Program-made: the position numbers and the translations under genes
DNA from: JACCXG01 sp963785755
GTDB lineage: Bacteria > Acidobacteriota > Vicinamibacteria > Vicinamibacterales > 2-12-FULL-66-21
Direction of reading: 5' to 3'
Length of the DNA: 64,000 bases
Assembly (NCBI GenBank): GCA_963785755.1
Contig: CAWAXG010000003.1
Span: 16,545 to 80,544, forward strand
Shown here: in pieces, positions 1 to 7,515 of the stretch
Layout of the letters: each line of letters starts with the position of its first letter
Position numbering within the stretch: position 1 is the stretch's first letter
The notes under the pieces: model-generated
What the model was told of the DNA's origin: nothing
Seen by the model: only the letters and a program-made list of their open reading frames with translations
The model's database searches: none

Positions 1-219
1 ATCGTCGCTCAGCTGCAGATGCGTCTGCGCCTGCACGATCGCGTAGGCGTCGAGCATCGTGGCCAGCTGCGCATTCGTCAACGGCGGCGCCGCCCGGTTG
101 GGACGCCCGCGTTGCGCCTCCGGATCCTGCGCGAACGCCGTGGACGGCACCGCCATCAGGAGGCCGGCCAAGACGCAAGCGGCGAGCCGTCTCGTGTGAT
201 TCATGCTGTTCCCAATCAT
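1..219 (-). CDS. Secreted Spy/CpxP-like protein, 3' end outside window
   Basis: Partial gene; 73 codons are visible. The start ATG at 219 overlaps the stop of the anti-sigma gene (ATGA), so it is probably the third cistron of the sigma/anti-sigma operon. A second in-frame ATG at 204 begins a typical signal peptide: basic MNHTRR, a hydrophobic stretch, then an AFA-QD cleavage site. The mature part is rich in Gln, Arg and Pro and then reads LTNAQLATMLDAYAIVQAQ, followed by LQLSDD. This resembles the helical start of Spy/CpxP-type periplasmic stress sensors, which often sit beside ECF sigma factors. The family call rests on a short fragment and on context. Confidence 0.55.
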   Translation of the reverse strand, partial: MIGNSMNHTRRLAACVLAGLLMAVPSTAFAQDPEAQRGRPNRAAPPLTNAQLATMLDAYAIVQAQTHLQLSDD

Positions 220-836
220 GACGAGGGTACCGATCCCCGTGCTTTGATCTCCAATTGAATCAGTTCAGCGAGCTCGGTCCGCTCGATATCCGACAAGCCG
301 TTCGCCACGCGTTCGACCGACCCCGGCCGCGCTCCAATGCCGGCGGCATCGATTTCGTCGGCGTCGAGCTCGTCTGCCATCGATCGCACCAGGGCCCAGG
401 CTTCGTCCGTTTCGATCTCATCGAACGGCTGATCGACCGGAGCCTCGCGAACCGTGCCGGTTGCCGTAGTCGGCGCGTCAGCGGGGGGCAGGATCCGCGA
501 TGGCATTCCCGATCGCCAGAGGGCGATCGCGATCACTAGCGTTGCCGCCGTGGCGATGGCCGTCCACCGGATCGACCGCGTCGCGATCAGCTGACGCCAG
601 GCGGATGCCGGGGCTGGTTCTTCGTCGATTGCGGCTCGAACGCGCGCCGAGAAGTGATCCCAGAACAGCGGCGACGGTTCCGGGACGACCCTGTCCTCGA
701 CCGCCGCCAGGGTGGCGGTCAACTCGTCCGCCCTCTCACGGCACGCCTGACACGTCTTCAGATGCGCCTGGCGGTCCGCGCCGAGCGCGCCATCCAGGAG
801 GTCGGTGAACTCGGTGTCCCGAAGATGCGCGGTCAT
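216..836 (-). CDS. Anti-sigma factor with zf-HC2 zinc finger
   Basis: Single-pass membrane protein of 206 residues. Near the N-terminus it has the HxxxCxxC zinc-binding signature (HLKTCQAC, about residues 25-32), typical of ZAS-type anti-sigma factors that hold an ECF sigma factor inactive at the membrane. A hydrophobic segment (TAIATAATLVIAIALW, about residues 92-107) is the likely transmembrane helix, and the acidic C-terminal part would be periplasmic. Its ATG overlaps the sigma-factor stop by four bases, and its own stop overlaps the next start the same way, so the three genes are probably translationally coupled. The role follows from the motif and from pairing with the upstream ECF gene; the signal sensed cannot be read from sequence. 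Confidence 0.85.
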   Translation of the reverse strand: MTAHLRDTEFTDLLDGALGADRQAHLKTCQACRERADELTATLAAVEDRVVPEPSPLFWDHFSARVRAAIDEEPAPASAWRQLIATRSIRWTAIATAATLVIAIALWRSGMPSRILPPADAPTTATGTVREAPVDQPFDEIETDEAWALVRSMADELDADEIDAAGIGARPGSVERVANGLSDIERTELAELIQLEIKARGSVPSS

Positions 837-1378
837 CGGCCGCTCTCCTGCAGCAGCTTTTTCAGGTTGGCCAGCGCATGAAAGAAATTCGCCTTTACCG
901 CGCCGACGGAGCTGCCGAGGATTGCCGCGATCTGTTCGTGCGGCAGCTCGTGATAGATGCGGAGGATCATCGTGGCGCGCTGCTTTCTCGGCAGCCGCGC
1001 AATCGCCGCGCGCACAGTCGCGATCCGCTCGCTGCGGAGGACCGCCCGATCCGGGCGCTCGGCGGCCGTGTCCTCGTGCTCCCGCGCGTCAATGGCCTCG
1101 AGCACCGGCTGCCGCACCGCGACCCGGTTGAGGCACACATTCACCGCAACGCGATAGAGCCAGGTGCTGAACGCCGAGTGCCCTTTGAACGTGCGCAGCG
1201 CGCGATAGGCGCGAATGAACACGTCCTGCGCGAGATCGCTCGCGTCCTCGTGATTCCCGACGAACCGGTAACAGACCTGGTAGACCTGCTTCCGATGCCG
1301 TTCGACCAGGACCTCGAACGCCTCTTTGTCACCCTCGAGGCAGGCCTCCACCAGCGCGCGATCGTCCGCGTGAGACAT
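833..1378 (-). CDS. ECF RNA polymerase sigma factor
   Basis: 181 residues, normal for an ECF (group 4) sigma-70 factor. Region 2 is clear: ALVEACLEGDKEAFEVL, then DASDLAQDVFIRAYRAL with the conserved DLAQDVF helix that contacts core polymerase and the -10 element. Region 4 is LPRKQRATMILRIYHEL followed by the -35-recognition helix (EQIAAILGSSVGAVKANFFHAL). The open frame extends upstream to 1495, but homology begins at MSHADDRALVEA, so ATG 1378 was chosen; the preceding GAACCGAGCA is only a weak ribosome site. Stop and downstream anti-sigma start share ATGA. Confidence 0.9.
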   Translation of the reverse strand: MSHADDRALVEACLEGDKEAFEVLVERHRKQVYQVCYRFVGNHEDASDLAQDVFIRAYRALRTFKGHSAFSTWLYRVAVNVCLNRVAVRQPVLEAIDAREHEDTAAERPDRAVLRSERIATVRAAIARLPRKQRATMILRIYHELPHEQIAAILGSSVGAVKANFFHALANLKKLLQESGR

Positions 1379-1551
1379 TGCTCGGTTCTTGTATGCCTCG
1401 GCCGGGCCGTCAACCCGCAAGCGAACCCCCGCCCCCCGGCGCTGGCTCCACCGCCTGACTGCAACCGCCGACATCGACAGAACACCCGCAGCCATAAGAC
1501 GCTCAAAGAGTTAGACAGTGGGGGCAGGACGAAAGTAAAGCGACGGGACCG

Positions 1552-2493
1552 CTATCCCCTCCTAATCAACGCCTCCACCTCTTCATGCCGCGGCAGGCCG
1601 TCGCGGGCCCCGAGACCCCGGCAGTTCAGTGCCGCGACGCCGTGCGCGTAGCGCAGCACGTCGTGAACGTTGGCGTCCTCGCCGCCGCGCAGCCAGCCGG
1701 CGATGAATCCGGCGCGGAACGCGTCGCCGGCGCCGGTCGTGTCGACGACGTGGACGTCGAAGGCGGGAGTGCGGACCTCCTTGCCGTCGACGAGCGAGAG
1801 GCTCCCGCGCGGGCCAAGCGTCGCGCAGGTCAACGACGGCTCGAATCGGCGCGACATCTCGCGAAGCGCCGAGCCGAGGTCGCTCACCCCCGTCAACTCG
1901 GCCGGAAACGCTTCGGCCGCGATGATGATGTCGATGTGCTCCAGCAGCTCCTCGGTGCCGGGCCGCAGCTTTTCGACATCGATGACCGTTCGCACGCCGG
2001 CTTCGCGTGCCGCCCGCGCGGCGATGCGGGCGGCAAGGGGTTCGTGATCGTCGACGAGCAGCACGCGTGCGCCGCGCACGGCCTGAACCGGAACATCCCC
2101 GGCGCCCATGGCCAGCCGCGAATCGCGGTACCAGATCACCGTACGATCGCCGGTTCGTCCGTCGACGAGGACCAGCGACGTGTGACTCGTTGCCCCCTGG
2201 ATGCGACGCACCAGGCTCGTATCGACGTGATCGCGTTCCAGGCTCTCGATTCCAACCCGCGCCGCGTCATCGTCGCCGTATGTGCCGATGTACTGCGTGC
2301 GCCATCCGAGCCTGGCACACCCGACCGCGGCGCTTGCGCTCTGTCCGCCCGGAAGGTGTGCGAGGCGCTCGATGCGTGTCTTTCCGCCTGCAACCGGGTG
2401 GCTGGGAATGACCGCGACAATATCGAGGCTGTTGAGGCCAAGGGCGATGACGTCGAACGGGCGATCGGGCCCCGGGAGCGTTGGCAAGCGCAT
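1552..2493 (-). CDS. PfkB-family sugar kinase
   Basis: 313 residues, the usual length for the ribokinase/PfkB fold. The N-terminal GLNSLDIVAVIP strand and HLPGGQSASAAVGCARLG match the first PfkB signature (substrate-binding GG). The C-terminal VDTTGAGDAFRAGFIAGWL is the second signature, with the catalytic Asp and the anion hole that binds ATP phosphates. It phosphorylates a small cytosolic sugar or nucleoside, but the substrate cannot be told from sequence. ATG 2493 was preferred over the longer frame because it starts MRLPTLPGPDRPFDV, directly before the fold. It is divergent from lexA with only 38 bases between the starts. Confidence 0.82.
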   Translation of the reverse strand: MRLPTLPGPDRPFDVIALGLNSLDIVAVIPSHPVAGGKTRIERLAHLPGGQSASAAVGCARLGWRTQYIGTYGDDDAARVGIESLERDHVDTSLVRRIQGATSHTSLVLVDGRTGDRTVIWYRDSRLAMGAGDVPVQAVRGARVLLVDDHEPLAARIAARAAREAGVRTVIDVEKLRPGTEELLEHIDIIIAAEAFPAELTGVSDLGSALREMSRRFEPSLTCATLGPRGSLSLVDGKEVRTPAFDVHVVDTTGAGDAFRAGFIAGWLRGGEDANVHDVLRYAHGVAALNCRGLGARDGLPRHEEVEALIRRG

Positions 2494-2496
2494 CAA

Positions 2497-2525
2497 TTGA
2501 CTTTCGCTTTTCCTTTGTCTATAGT
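2497..2525 (+). promoter_or_regulatory. lexA promoter, leaderless type
   Basis: TTGACT (2497-2502), a 17-base spacer and TATAGT (2520-2525) make a near-consensus housekeeping promoter. Only six bases separate the -10 box from the lexA ATG at 2532, so transcription should begin at or next to the A of the start codon. No convincing LexA-type palindrome was seen here. Confidence 0.75.
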
Positions 2526-2531
2526 GCGCGC

Positions 2532-3137
2532 ATGCTGCCACTCACCAAACGTCAGCGTGAAATCCTCGATTTCCTGAACGAGTTCATTCAGCAGCACGGT
2601 TACGCCCCGAGCCTCGAGGAAATCGGGCGGCGGTTCAACCTCTCCTCCCTCGCGACCGTCCATAAGCATCTCACCAACCTGCAGGAAAAAGGCTTCATCA
2701 AGCGCGCCTGGAACCGGAGCCGGTCGGTGGAGATGGTCCCGAACAAGACCGGCGGGCGCGCCCTCGAGCTGCCGCTGCTCGGATATGTCGCAGCGGGCTC
2801 GCCGATCGAGGCGGTCGTCGGCAACGAAACGATCGCGGTCCCCGAAGATCTGGTCGGCAAGCGCGAGTCGTACGTGCTGCGCGTCAAGGGGGACTCGATG
2901 ATCGACGAGCAGATTCGCGACGGTGACTACGTCATTGTCGAGGATCGCCGGACGGCGGACAACGGCGAGATGGTGATTGCCCTGTTGAACGGCGCCGATG
3001 TCACGCTCAAGAAGCTCTTTCGCGAACAGGGGCGGATCCGTCTGCAGCCGGCCAATCCGGCGATGCAGCCGATCATCGCGCCGGTGGAACAGGTCCAGGT
3101 CCAAGGTGTCGTCGTCGGCGTAATGCGGCGATACTAG
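2532..3137 (+). CDS. lexA: LexA repressor, SOS response
   Basis: 201 residues, full length. The N-terminal winged helix (LTKRQREILDFLNEFI, then SLEEIGRRFNLSSLATVHKHL) binds operator DNA. The C-terminal S24 self-cleavage domain has the Ala-Gly scissile bond in GYVAAGSPIEA (about residues 80-90), the nucleophilic Ser in VKGDSMIDEQIRDGD, and the general-base Lys in DVTLKKLF. All residues needed for RecA-stimulated autocleavage are present. ATG 2532 begins the family N-terminus directly; the longer frame from 2481 would run through the promoter. The small DUF3467 gene follows after five bases and is probably co-transcribed. Confidence 0.95.
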   Translation: MLPLTKRQREILDFLNEFIQQHGYAPSLEEIGRRFNLSSLATVHKHLTNLQEKGFIKRAWNRSRSVEMVPNKTGGRALELPLLGYVAAGSPIEAVVGNETIAVPEDLVGKRESYVLRVKGDSMIDEQIRDGDYVIVEDRRTADNGEMVIALLNGADVTLKKLFREQGRIRLQPANPAMQPIIAPVEQVQVQGVVVGVMRRY

Positions 3138-3142
3138 ACGGC

Positions 3143-3454
3143 ATGAACGACCGCAAACAGATCAACTTCACCATCGTCCCGGACGACGATCCGGACCTTG
3201 CGCGGATCTACGCCAACTTCTGCGCGATCTCCCACACGCCCTTCGACTTCACGCTCGCGTTCTGCGAGGTGCTCCCGCTTTCCGAGAAGGACATCAAGGC
3301 CGCCGAGTCCGAGCACACCGTCAAGGCCCCGGTACGGGCCAAGATTGTCGTGCCGCTTCAGGTCGTGCCGAATCTCATCGCCGCCCTTCAGGAACACATG
3401 CGCGTCTTCTCCGAGTCGACCGGCGGGAGCTGGGACAAAGGACCCGTCCACTGA
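3143..3454 (+). CDS. DUF3467 family protein
   Basis: 103 residues. It matches the DUF3467 pattern: an N-terminal strand INFTIVPDDD, the conserved YANFCAISHTPFDFTLAFCEV block, and the C-terminal helix VPLQVVPNLIAALQEHM. No molecular function is established that I can name with certainty. It starts six bases after the lexA stop and shares its strand, so it is likely in the lexA transcript. It has no signal peptide or membrane segment and is probably cytosolic. Confidence 0.8.
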   Translation: MNDRKQINFTIVPDDDPDLARIYANFCAISHTPFDFTLAFCEVLPLSEKDIKAAESEHTVKAPVRAKIVVPLQVVPNLIAALQEHMRVFSESTGGSWDKGPVH

Positions 3455-3537
3455 GCCCCATCGCACGCTGACCAACCGATCAGGCCCCTGGGTCGTTTAG
3501 GCTATGGAAAGGCTCTGAGAAACAAGAAGGAGTCGCC

Positions 3538-4200
3538 ATGATTCGCAGAATCCTTCCGGGGGTGGCCGGGCTGGCAGCGCTGATGACCGTCACCGCCAAT
3601 GCCGGCGGATGGGGGGTCATTACCGTCAAGCATCTTCCGGACTTCGTGGAGGTCGGCCGGCCATTGCCGCTGGCATTCACCGTGATGCCTCACGGCAAGA
3701 TGCGAGCACCCGGGCTGACCGGAACGGTTGAGGCTGTTTCCGGGACCCGCCGCGTTTCGACAGCCTTCAGCGAGAGCAAGCAGAGCGGACTCTATCAATC
3801 GTCGATCGCCCTTCCGGCTGCGGGAGATTGGGTGGTGACGATCAATGCCGGGTACCGGCTGACTCTGCTCCCGATCAAGGCGGTGGAGCCCGGCGCCGGG
3901 CCGGCGAACGCGTTGACCACGGCCGAGCGGGGCCAGCGGTTGTTCGTCGCCAAAGGCTGCGTCACCTGCCATCAGAACAATCTGGCGACCGCAAACATGT
4001 CGGTCAACGTCGGTCCGGTGCTCGTGCCGCACAAGTACCAGCCGGAGTTCCTCGCGAGGATGCTGGCGGATCCGGCGGCGAACATTCCCCCGCGGCCGGA
4101 ATCCCCGGTGAGAATGCCGAATCTCGGCCTGGATCAGCAGGAGATCGCGTCGCTCGTGGCCTTCATCGACTCGGGCGTGCGCACCGCCGCGATCCGATGA
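3538..4200 (+). CDS. Secreted c-type cytochrome, single heme
   Basis: 220 residues, preceded by a good AAGGAG ribosome site (3527-3532). It begins with a signal peptide (MIRRILPGVAGLAALMTVTANA). Residues of about 25-110 form a beta-rich domain (FVEVGRPLPLAFTVMPHG) resembling the FixH/YtkA type of Ig-like fold. The C-terminal half is a class I cytochrome c: heme site CVTCH at about residues 141-145, with a likely distal Met in VRMPNLGL. It would act in periplasmic electron transfer. It has no other redox gene beside it, so its partner is unknown. The fold of the N-terminal domain is a weaker call than the heme domain. Confidence 0.85.
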   Translation: MIRRILPGVAGLAALMTVTANAGGWGVITVKHLPDFVEVGRPLPLAFTVMPHGKMRAPGLTGTVEAVSGTRRVSTAFSESKQSGLYQSSIALPAAGDWVVTINAGYRLTLLPIKAVEPGAGPANALTTAERGQRLFVAKGCVTCHQNNLATANMSVNVGPVLVPHKYQPEFLARMLADPAANIPPRPESPVRMPNLGLDQQEIASLVAFIDSGVRTAAIR

Positions 4201-4241
4201 GATGGGTTAACGCCGGGAAGCTCCCGACCGTCTAGCAGGAT

Positions 4242-4790
4242 ATGAGTGGACAGGTCGTTGCGGTGCCCGCGGCCATCCAGAACGAGCGGCCGCACGAGGA
4301 TCCCGCTGCGCGTGTCGCGGCGCTGTTCGATGCGCACCACGCGCGGCTCTTCAGGCTCGCGAGGCGGCTGGTGCGGCCGCCCGACGATCCCTCGGACGTG
4401 GTTCAGGAGACCTTCCTACGAGCTGCGCGCGCGCCGCAGCGCGTGCCGGTGGGGCTTGCGAACGAAGAAGCGTGGCTCGTCCGCGTGCTGATCAACGTCT
4501 GCAAGGATTCCTGGCGGCATGCTGCGGTGCGCGCGCGCGCGGCCGCCGAACGCCGGATGCCGATCGCCGAGGCGGTCAACCCCGAAGCCGGCATGCTCGC
4601 GCACGCGATCGTGTGGCAGGCGCTCGACGCGCTGCCACCGCGCCGCCGGGCGATTCTCGTGCTGTGCGAGCTCGAAGGGACCGCGATCCCCGAGATTGCT
4701 CGACTGCTGGGGATCGCACCGGTCACCGTGCGATGGCATCTGATGATGGGCCGGCGTGAGATGGCTCGAGTACCTGGAGACCGCACATGA
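4242..4790 (+). CDS. ECF RNA polymerase sigma factor
   Basis: 182 residues. Region 2 appears as ALFDAHHARLFRLARRLV and DDPSDVVQETFLRAARA (the DVVQETF helix). Region 4 appears as LPPRRRAILVLCELEGTAIPEIARLLGIAPVTVRWHL. The stop overlaps the next ATG (ATGA at 4787-4790), coupling it to a small membrane protein and then to a secreted protein. The arrangement repeats the sigma/membrane/secreted trio at the left edge, although the partner here has no zinc finger. Confidence 0.88.
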   Translation: MSGQVVAVPAAIQNERPHEDPAARVAALFDAHHARLFRLARRLVRPPDDPSDVVQETFLRAARAPQRVPVGLANEEAWLVRVLINVCKDSWRHAAVRARAAAERRMPIAEAVNPEAGMLAHAIVWQALDALPPRRRAILVLCELEGTAIPEIARLLGIAPVTVRWHLMMGRREMARVPGDRT

Positions 4791-5173
4791 ACGACTGGCA
4801 ATCGCGTCTGCGCGAAGCGGATCCGGGATCGGATGCGGTCATGTCCCCGGCCGATGTTCAGCGGATCCGCAGGGCCGTGATGTCCGCGGTGTCAGAACCG
4901 CAGGGGCGCGTCAGCATCATGTGGCCCAGGGCATTCGTCGTCACGGCCACCGTACTTTTCATGGTCTGCGCTTCCATGCTCATGGTGCTCCAGCAGACGA
5001 CGCGTGACGTGGTCGAAGGCCTCCCGGCAGAGACCGCCGTCGCGTCGGACACGCCGGAGGTCACCGAGGGCGAGGACGTCGAGCGCCAGCAGCTGCACTT
5101 CAGGACCCCTGGTGGCACGCGAGTCATCTGGGTGTTCGACTCACAATTCGAGGCGAAGGGAACATTGCCATGA
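4787..5173 (+). CDS. Small single-pass membrane protein, possible anti-sigma
   Basis: 128 residues with one strong transmembrane segment (FVVTATVLFMVCASMLMVL, about residues 50-68). The N-terminus starts MNDWQSRLREADPG and contains SPADVQRIRRAVMSAV; the C-terminus has QQLHFRTPGGTRVIWVFDSQF, a sequence seen in short proteins encoded beside acidobacterial ECF factors. There is no HxxxCxxC motif. Position argues for control of the sigma factor, but nothing in the sequence proves it. Both junctions are ATGA overlaps. Confidence 0.6.
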   Translation: MNDWQSRLREADPGSDAVMSPADVQRIRRAVMSAVSEPQGRVSIMWPRAFVVTATVLFMVCASMLMVLQQTTRDVVEGLPAETAVASDTPEVTEGEDVERQQLHFRTPGGTRVIWVFDSQFEAKGTLP

Positions 5174-5205
5174 GAGGCATGAGAGGCATGAGAGGCATGA
5201 GGGAC
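5170..5205 (+). repeat. Tandem 9-bp repeat at a start codon
   Basis: ATGAGAGGC occurs three times exactly (5170-5196), followed by a degenerate fourth unit ATGAGGGAC. Each unit encodes Met-Arg-Gly and offers another in-frame ATG. Changes in unit number would keep the frame while altering signal-peptide length. Confidence 0.9.
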
Positions 5206-6067
5206 ACCGTGAGGCTTCGCTCGTTCGCAACCGTGTCGGCGTCGATTGCTCTGGCGATCCTGGCGATGCCGGCGGTCAGCGCGCGGCAGGCGGCCGAGCC
5301 GAGGCCAGGAATGAAGAAATCGGTCGAAGCCGCGGATACGTCGCGCCGGCAGCCATTCAGCGTCGTGCTGCTGCTCGGGGACATGCAGGGGGGAGAGTCG
5401 CTCGAGGGGGTGCCGGCAGCCGCGCGAAAGGCACTGGCCGATACCAAGGACTTTCTGCCCTACAAGAACTATCGCTTGCTCGACTCGCAGTGGACGCTCT
5501 GCTGCAGCGGCACGACTTCGGCGATTACGCGGATTCGCGGCCTTGACGATCAGCAGTACCGAGCTCGAGCTGCGGGCGTCGCCGATCTTCGACACGAACT
5601 CGCCGGTGGCGTTCGAGGCGGGCGCGCTCTCGGTACGCTTCTTCCTGCGCGAGCTGGAACCGCCGTCGGCAATGTCGATGAAATCTGACAGCAAGAACAC
5701 GGCGGCACTCGAAACGCGGCTCGGACAGATCAACACGGAACTGTTTTCGCTCGAGCGTGAGCAGGTCTCACTCAGCGGCCAGGTCACGTCACTGCGGAAG
5801 GGCGTGGAAGTCGGCACGAAGGATCCAGCGGACCTCAAGCGAGCAGACGAACAGCTCACGCTCGTGAACCGCCGGATTGCGATCCTCAAGAATGAACTCA
5901 ACTCGATGACCTCGTCGAAAACGTACGGCGGATCCAAGGCGGTCATGGATACGTCGTTCCGCATCGAAGTCGGCGAGACCGTGGTCGTCGGCACATCGGG
6001 CTTGAAGGGTGGCAGCAAGGCCCTGATCGCCTTGCTCACCGCCGTCGGGAAGCGCCCGAAGTCCTGA
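5170..6067 (+). CDS. Secreted coiled-coil protein, secretin-like end (frameshifted)
   Basis: Two overlapping frames make one gene. The first (from 5170) gives a signal peptide and PFSVVLLLGDMQGG through RIRGLDDQQY; the second (to 6067) resumes at ELELRASPIFDTNSP. One extra C at 5559/5560 (in GTACC) explains the shift. The joined product is about 298 residues. After a beta-rich domain comes a coiled coil (ALETRLGQINTELFSLEREQ, then LVNRRIAILKNELN). The end, MDTSFRIEVGETVVVGTSGLKGG then ALIALLTAV, resembles the last strands of secretin beta-domains. It is coupled to the membrane protein upstream by ATGA. Function unknown; it may be the envelope-side partner of the sigma module. Confidence 0.6.
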
Positions 6068-6120
6068 TCCCCGATCACTGATGATCACTGATCACTGATC
6101 ACCGATCCCGATCTGGATCC
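6064..6120. repeat. Degenerate GATCACT tandem tract
   Basis: Short intergenic tract after the secreted protein: GATCACTGAT units repeated about four times, ending CCGATCCCGATC. It is one of four low-complexity GATC/GGGATC tracts at gene ends in this window. Confidence 0.7.
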
Positions 6121-6138
6121 CCGTGTGACCCCCCGCAG

Positions 6139-6144
6139 TACAAT
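6139..6144 (+). promoter_or_regulatory. nth -10 box next to start codon
   Basis: TACAAT is followed by six bases and the GTG start at 6151. No good -35 is seen 16-18 bases upstream. The spacing implies a leaderless message. Confidence 0.5.
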
Positions 6145-6150
6145 CGGCGG

Positions 6151-7164
6151 GTGCCGACGCGTTCCGCAGCCCGCAAGGCGCCGCTCCGGCGGCCCAAGGG
6201 CGCCGCCGACACCCGGCGGATCATGCAGCAACTGCTCGGGCAGCATCCCAACGCTGACACCGAACTGAACTACACGACACCCTACGAGCTGCTGGTCGCC
6301 ACGATTCTCTCGGCCCAGTGCACCGACGAACGCGTCAACCAGGTGACGCCGGCGCTGTTCAAGCGCTACCCGAATGCGCGCGCGCTCGCGCGGGCGACGA
6401 CGGACGAGCTCGAGCCGCAGATCCAGTCGACCGGGTTCTTCCGCGCCAAGTCGCGTTCGCTCTCGGGCATGGCCAACACCGTCGTGGAGCAGCACGGCGG
6501 CGAGATCCCGGCCACGATGGAGGCGCTGGTCAAGCTCCCCGGAGTCGGGCGCAAGACCGCGAACGTCGTACTCGGCCATGCGCTCGGCGTCCCCGGTCTG
6601 CCGGTCGATCGCCACGTTCTCCGCGTCGCCAACCGCATCGGCATCGCCACGTCGGACGATCCGGTCGTCGTCGAGCAGCAGTTGTGCGCCGCGATGCCGC
6701 CCGGCGAATGGACGCTCACCTCGGACACCCTCATCCTGCACGGCCGCCGCATCTGCAAGCCCAGGCCCCTCTGCGACCGATGCGCGGTCCGCGACCACTG
6801 CAACTACTACCGCTCGGTCCTCGGCGTCATGTCGAAAACGAAGGAACCGAAACCAACCCGAGCCGCGAAGGCAACGGGGAAGGTAGTCGGGGCCGAGGTT
6901 AAGAGCCGCTCTGAAAGCAGACTGGAGCCCAAGCCACCCCGAGCCGCGAGAGCGGCGAGGACAGGTGTTGGGGGGCCGCTTCCGCTTGGCGCACCGCAGA
7001 GGGCCAAGCTCAGCGAGCTCGCCGAAGCGAAGCGGGTGGGGCCCCAACACAAACAAAGAAATGACCCGCGACGCTTTCACCCGTCTCGTCGAAGAAGCGC
7101 TGCAGGACATCCCGCCGCGCTTCCGCGCCGCGATGAGCAACGTCGCCGTCGTCGTCGAAGATGA
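6151..7164 (+). CDS. nth: Endonuclease III with run-on C-terminus
   Basis: Base-excision repair glycosylase/AP lyase. The HhH motif LPGVGRKTANVVLGHA (about residues 130-145) contains the catalytic Lys. The catalytic Asp lies in LPVDRHVLRV. The four-cysteine iron-sulfur loop is C-KPRPLC-DRC-AVRDHC (about 201-217). Enzyme homology ends near residue 225 (about 6830). The frame then continues for over 100 low-complexity, basic residues through a palindromic repeat and 104 bases into the next gene. That tail is unlike known Nth; either the repeat displaced the stop or a base error hides it. The start is GTG 6151. Confidence 0.85.
   Translation: MPTRSAARKAPLRRPKGAADTRRIMQQLLGQHPNADTELNYTTPYELLVATILSAQCTDERVNQVTPALFKRYPNARALARATTDELEPQIQSTGFFRAKSRSLSGMANTVVEQHGGEIPATMEALVKLPGVGRKTANVVLGHALGVPGLPVDRHVLRVANRIGIATSDDPVVVEQQLCAAMPPGEWTLTSDTLILHGRRICKPRPLCDRCAVRDHCNYYRSVLGVMSKTKEPKPTRAAKATGKVVGAEVKSRSESRLEPKPPRAARAARTGVGGPLPLGAPQRAKLSELAEAKRVGPQHKQRNDPRRFHPSRRRSAAGHPAALPRRDEQRRRRRRR
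6855..7055. repeat. REP-like palindromic block
   Basis: Two diverged copies of CCGAGCCGCGA-type sequence (near 6868 and 6942) are followed by a large imperfect stem: GTGTTGGGGGGCC (6965-6977) against GGCCCCAACAC (7040-7050). Inner pairs continue, CGCTTCCGCTTGGC against GCCGAAGCGAAGCG, and a nested GCTTGGC/GCCAAGC stem is also present. It lies in the tail of nth just before the zincin gene. Confidence 0.65.
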
Positions 7165-7459
7165 GCCGCCGCCGCATATCCTCGAGGAAATGGAGGTCGA
7201 GCCAGGCGACACGCTCTTCGGCCTCTATCAGGGCATTCCCCTGCCGGATCGCGGCTGGAGCTACGGCAATACCCTGCCCGATCGCATCTCGATCTATCAG
7301 CAGCCGATCGTCGACGCGTGCGAAGACGAGGATGAGATTCGCGATTGCGTCGCGGAGACCGTGATCCACGAGTTCGGCCACTACTTCGGCATGAGCGAAG
7401 AAGAGATCGAGGAAATCGAGGAGAAGTACTGGCGCGGCGAGCCGCTGGATGACGTGTGA
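7061..7459 (+). CDS. Zincin-like metallopeptidase family protein
   Basis: 132 residues. The zinc-binding HExxH motif is HEFGHYFG (about residues 107-114), followed by an acidic helix SEEEIEEIEEKYW. It matches the small bacterial metallopeptidase family (formerly DUF1025) with its conserved GLYQGIPLPDRG and PDRISIYQQPI blocks. It is probably cytosolic, with no signal sequence. ATG 7061 begins the homologous region; the longer frame from 6965 would translate the palindromic repeat. Substrate unknown. Confidence 0.85.
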   Translation: MTRDAFTRLVEEALQDIPPRFRAAMSNVAVVVEDEPPPHILEEMEVEPGDTLFGLYQGIPLPDRGWSYGNTLPDRISIYQQPIVDACEDEDEIRDCVAETVIHEFGHYFGMSEEEIEEIEEKYWRGEPLDDV

Positions 7460-7467
7460 GACCGTGG

Positions 7468-7498
7468 CTGAGCCCGTTCGACAGGCTCAGGGCAGGCG
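7468..7498 (-). repeat. REP-type hairpin, copy 1
   Basis: CTGAGCC (7468-7474) pairs with GGCTCAG (7484-7490) around a 9-base loop, followed by GGCAGGC. Its reverse complement begins GCCTGCCCTGAGC and contains TCGAA. The same words recur inside a coding region at 52446-52481. Confidence 0.75.
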
Positions 7499-7515
7499 CT
7501 CGAGGCCAGGGGAAG

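Noticed and set aside
2494..2531. LexA operator in the lexA promoter
   Set aside because: No CTGT-N8-ACAG, GAAC-N4-GTTC or other convincing palindrome could be found in the 38-base gap; LexA sites in this phylum are not known to me with certainty.
7456..7515. GTG 7456 as the rsmA start (GTGA overlap with the zincin gene)
   Set aside because: The extra 20 residues are encoded by a REP hairpin; ATG 7516 has a ribosome site and begins the family N-terminus.
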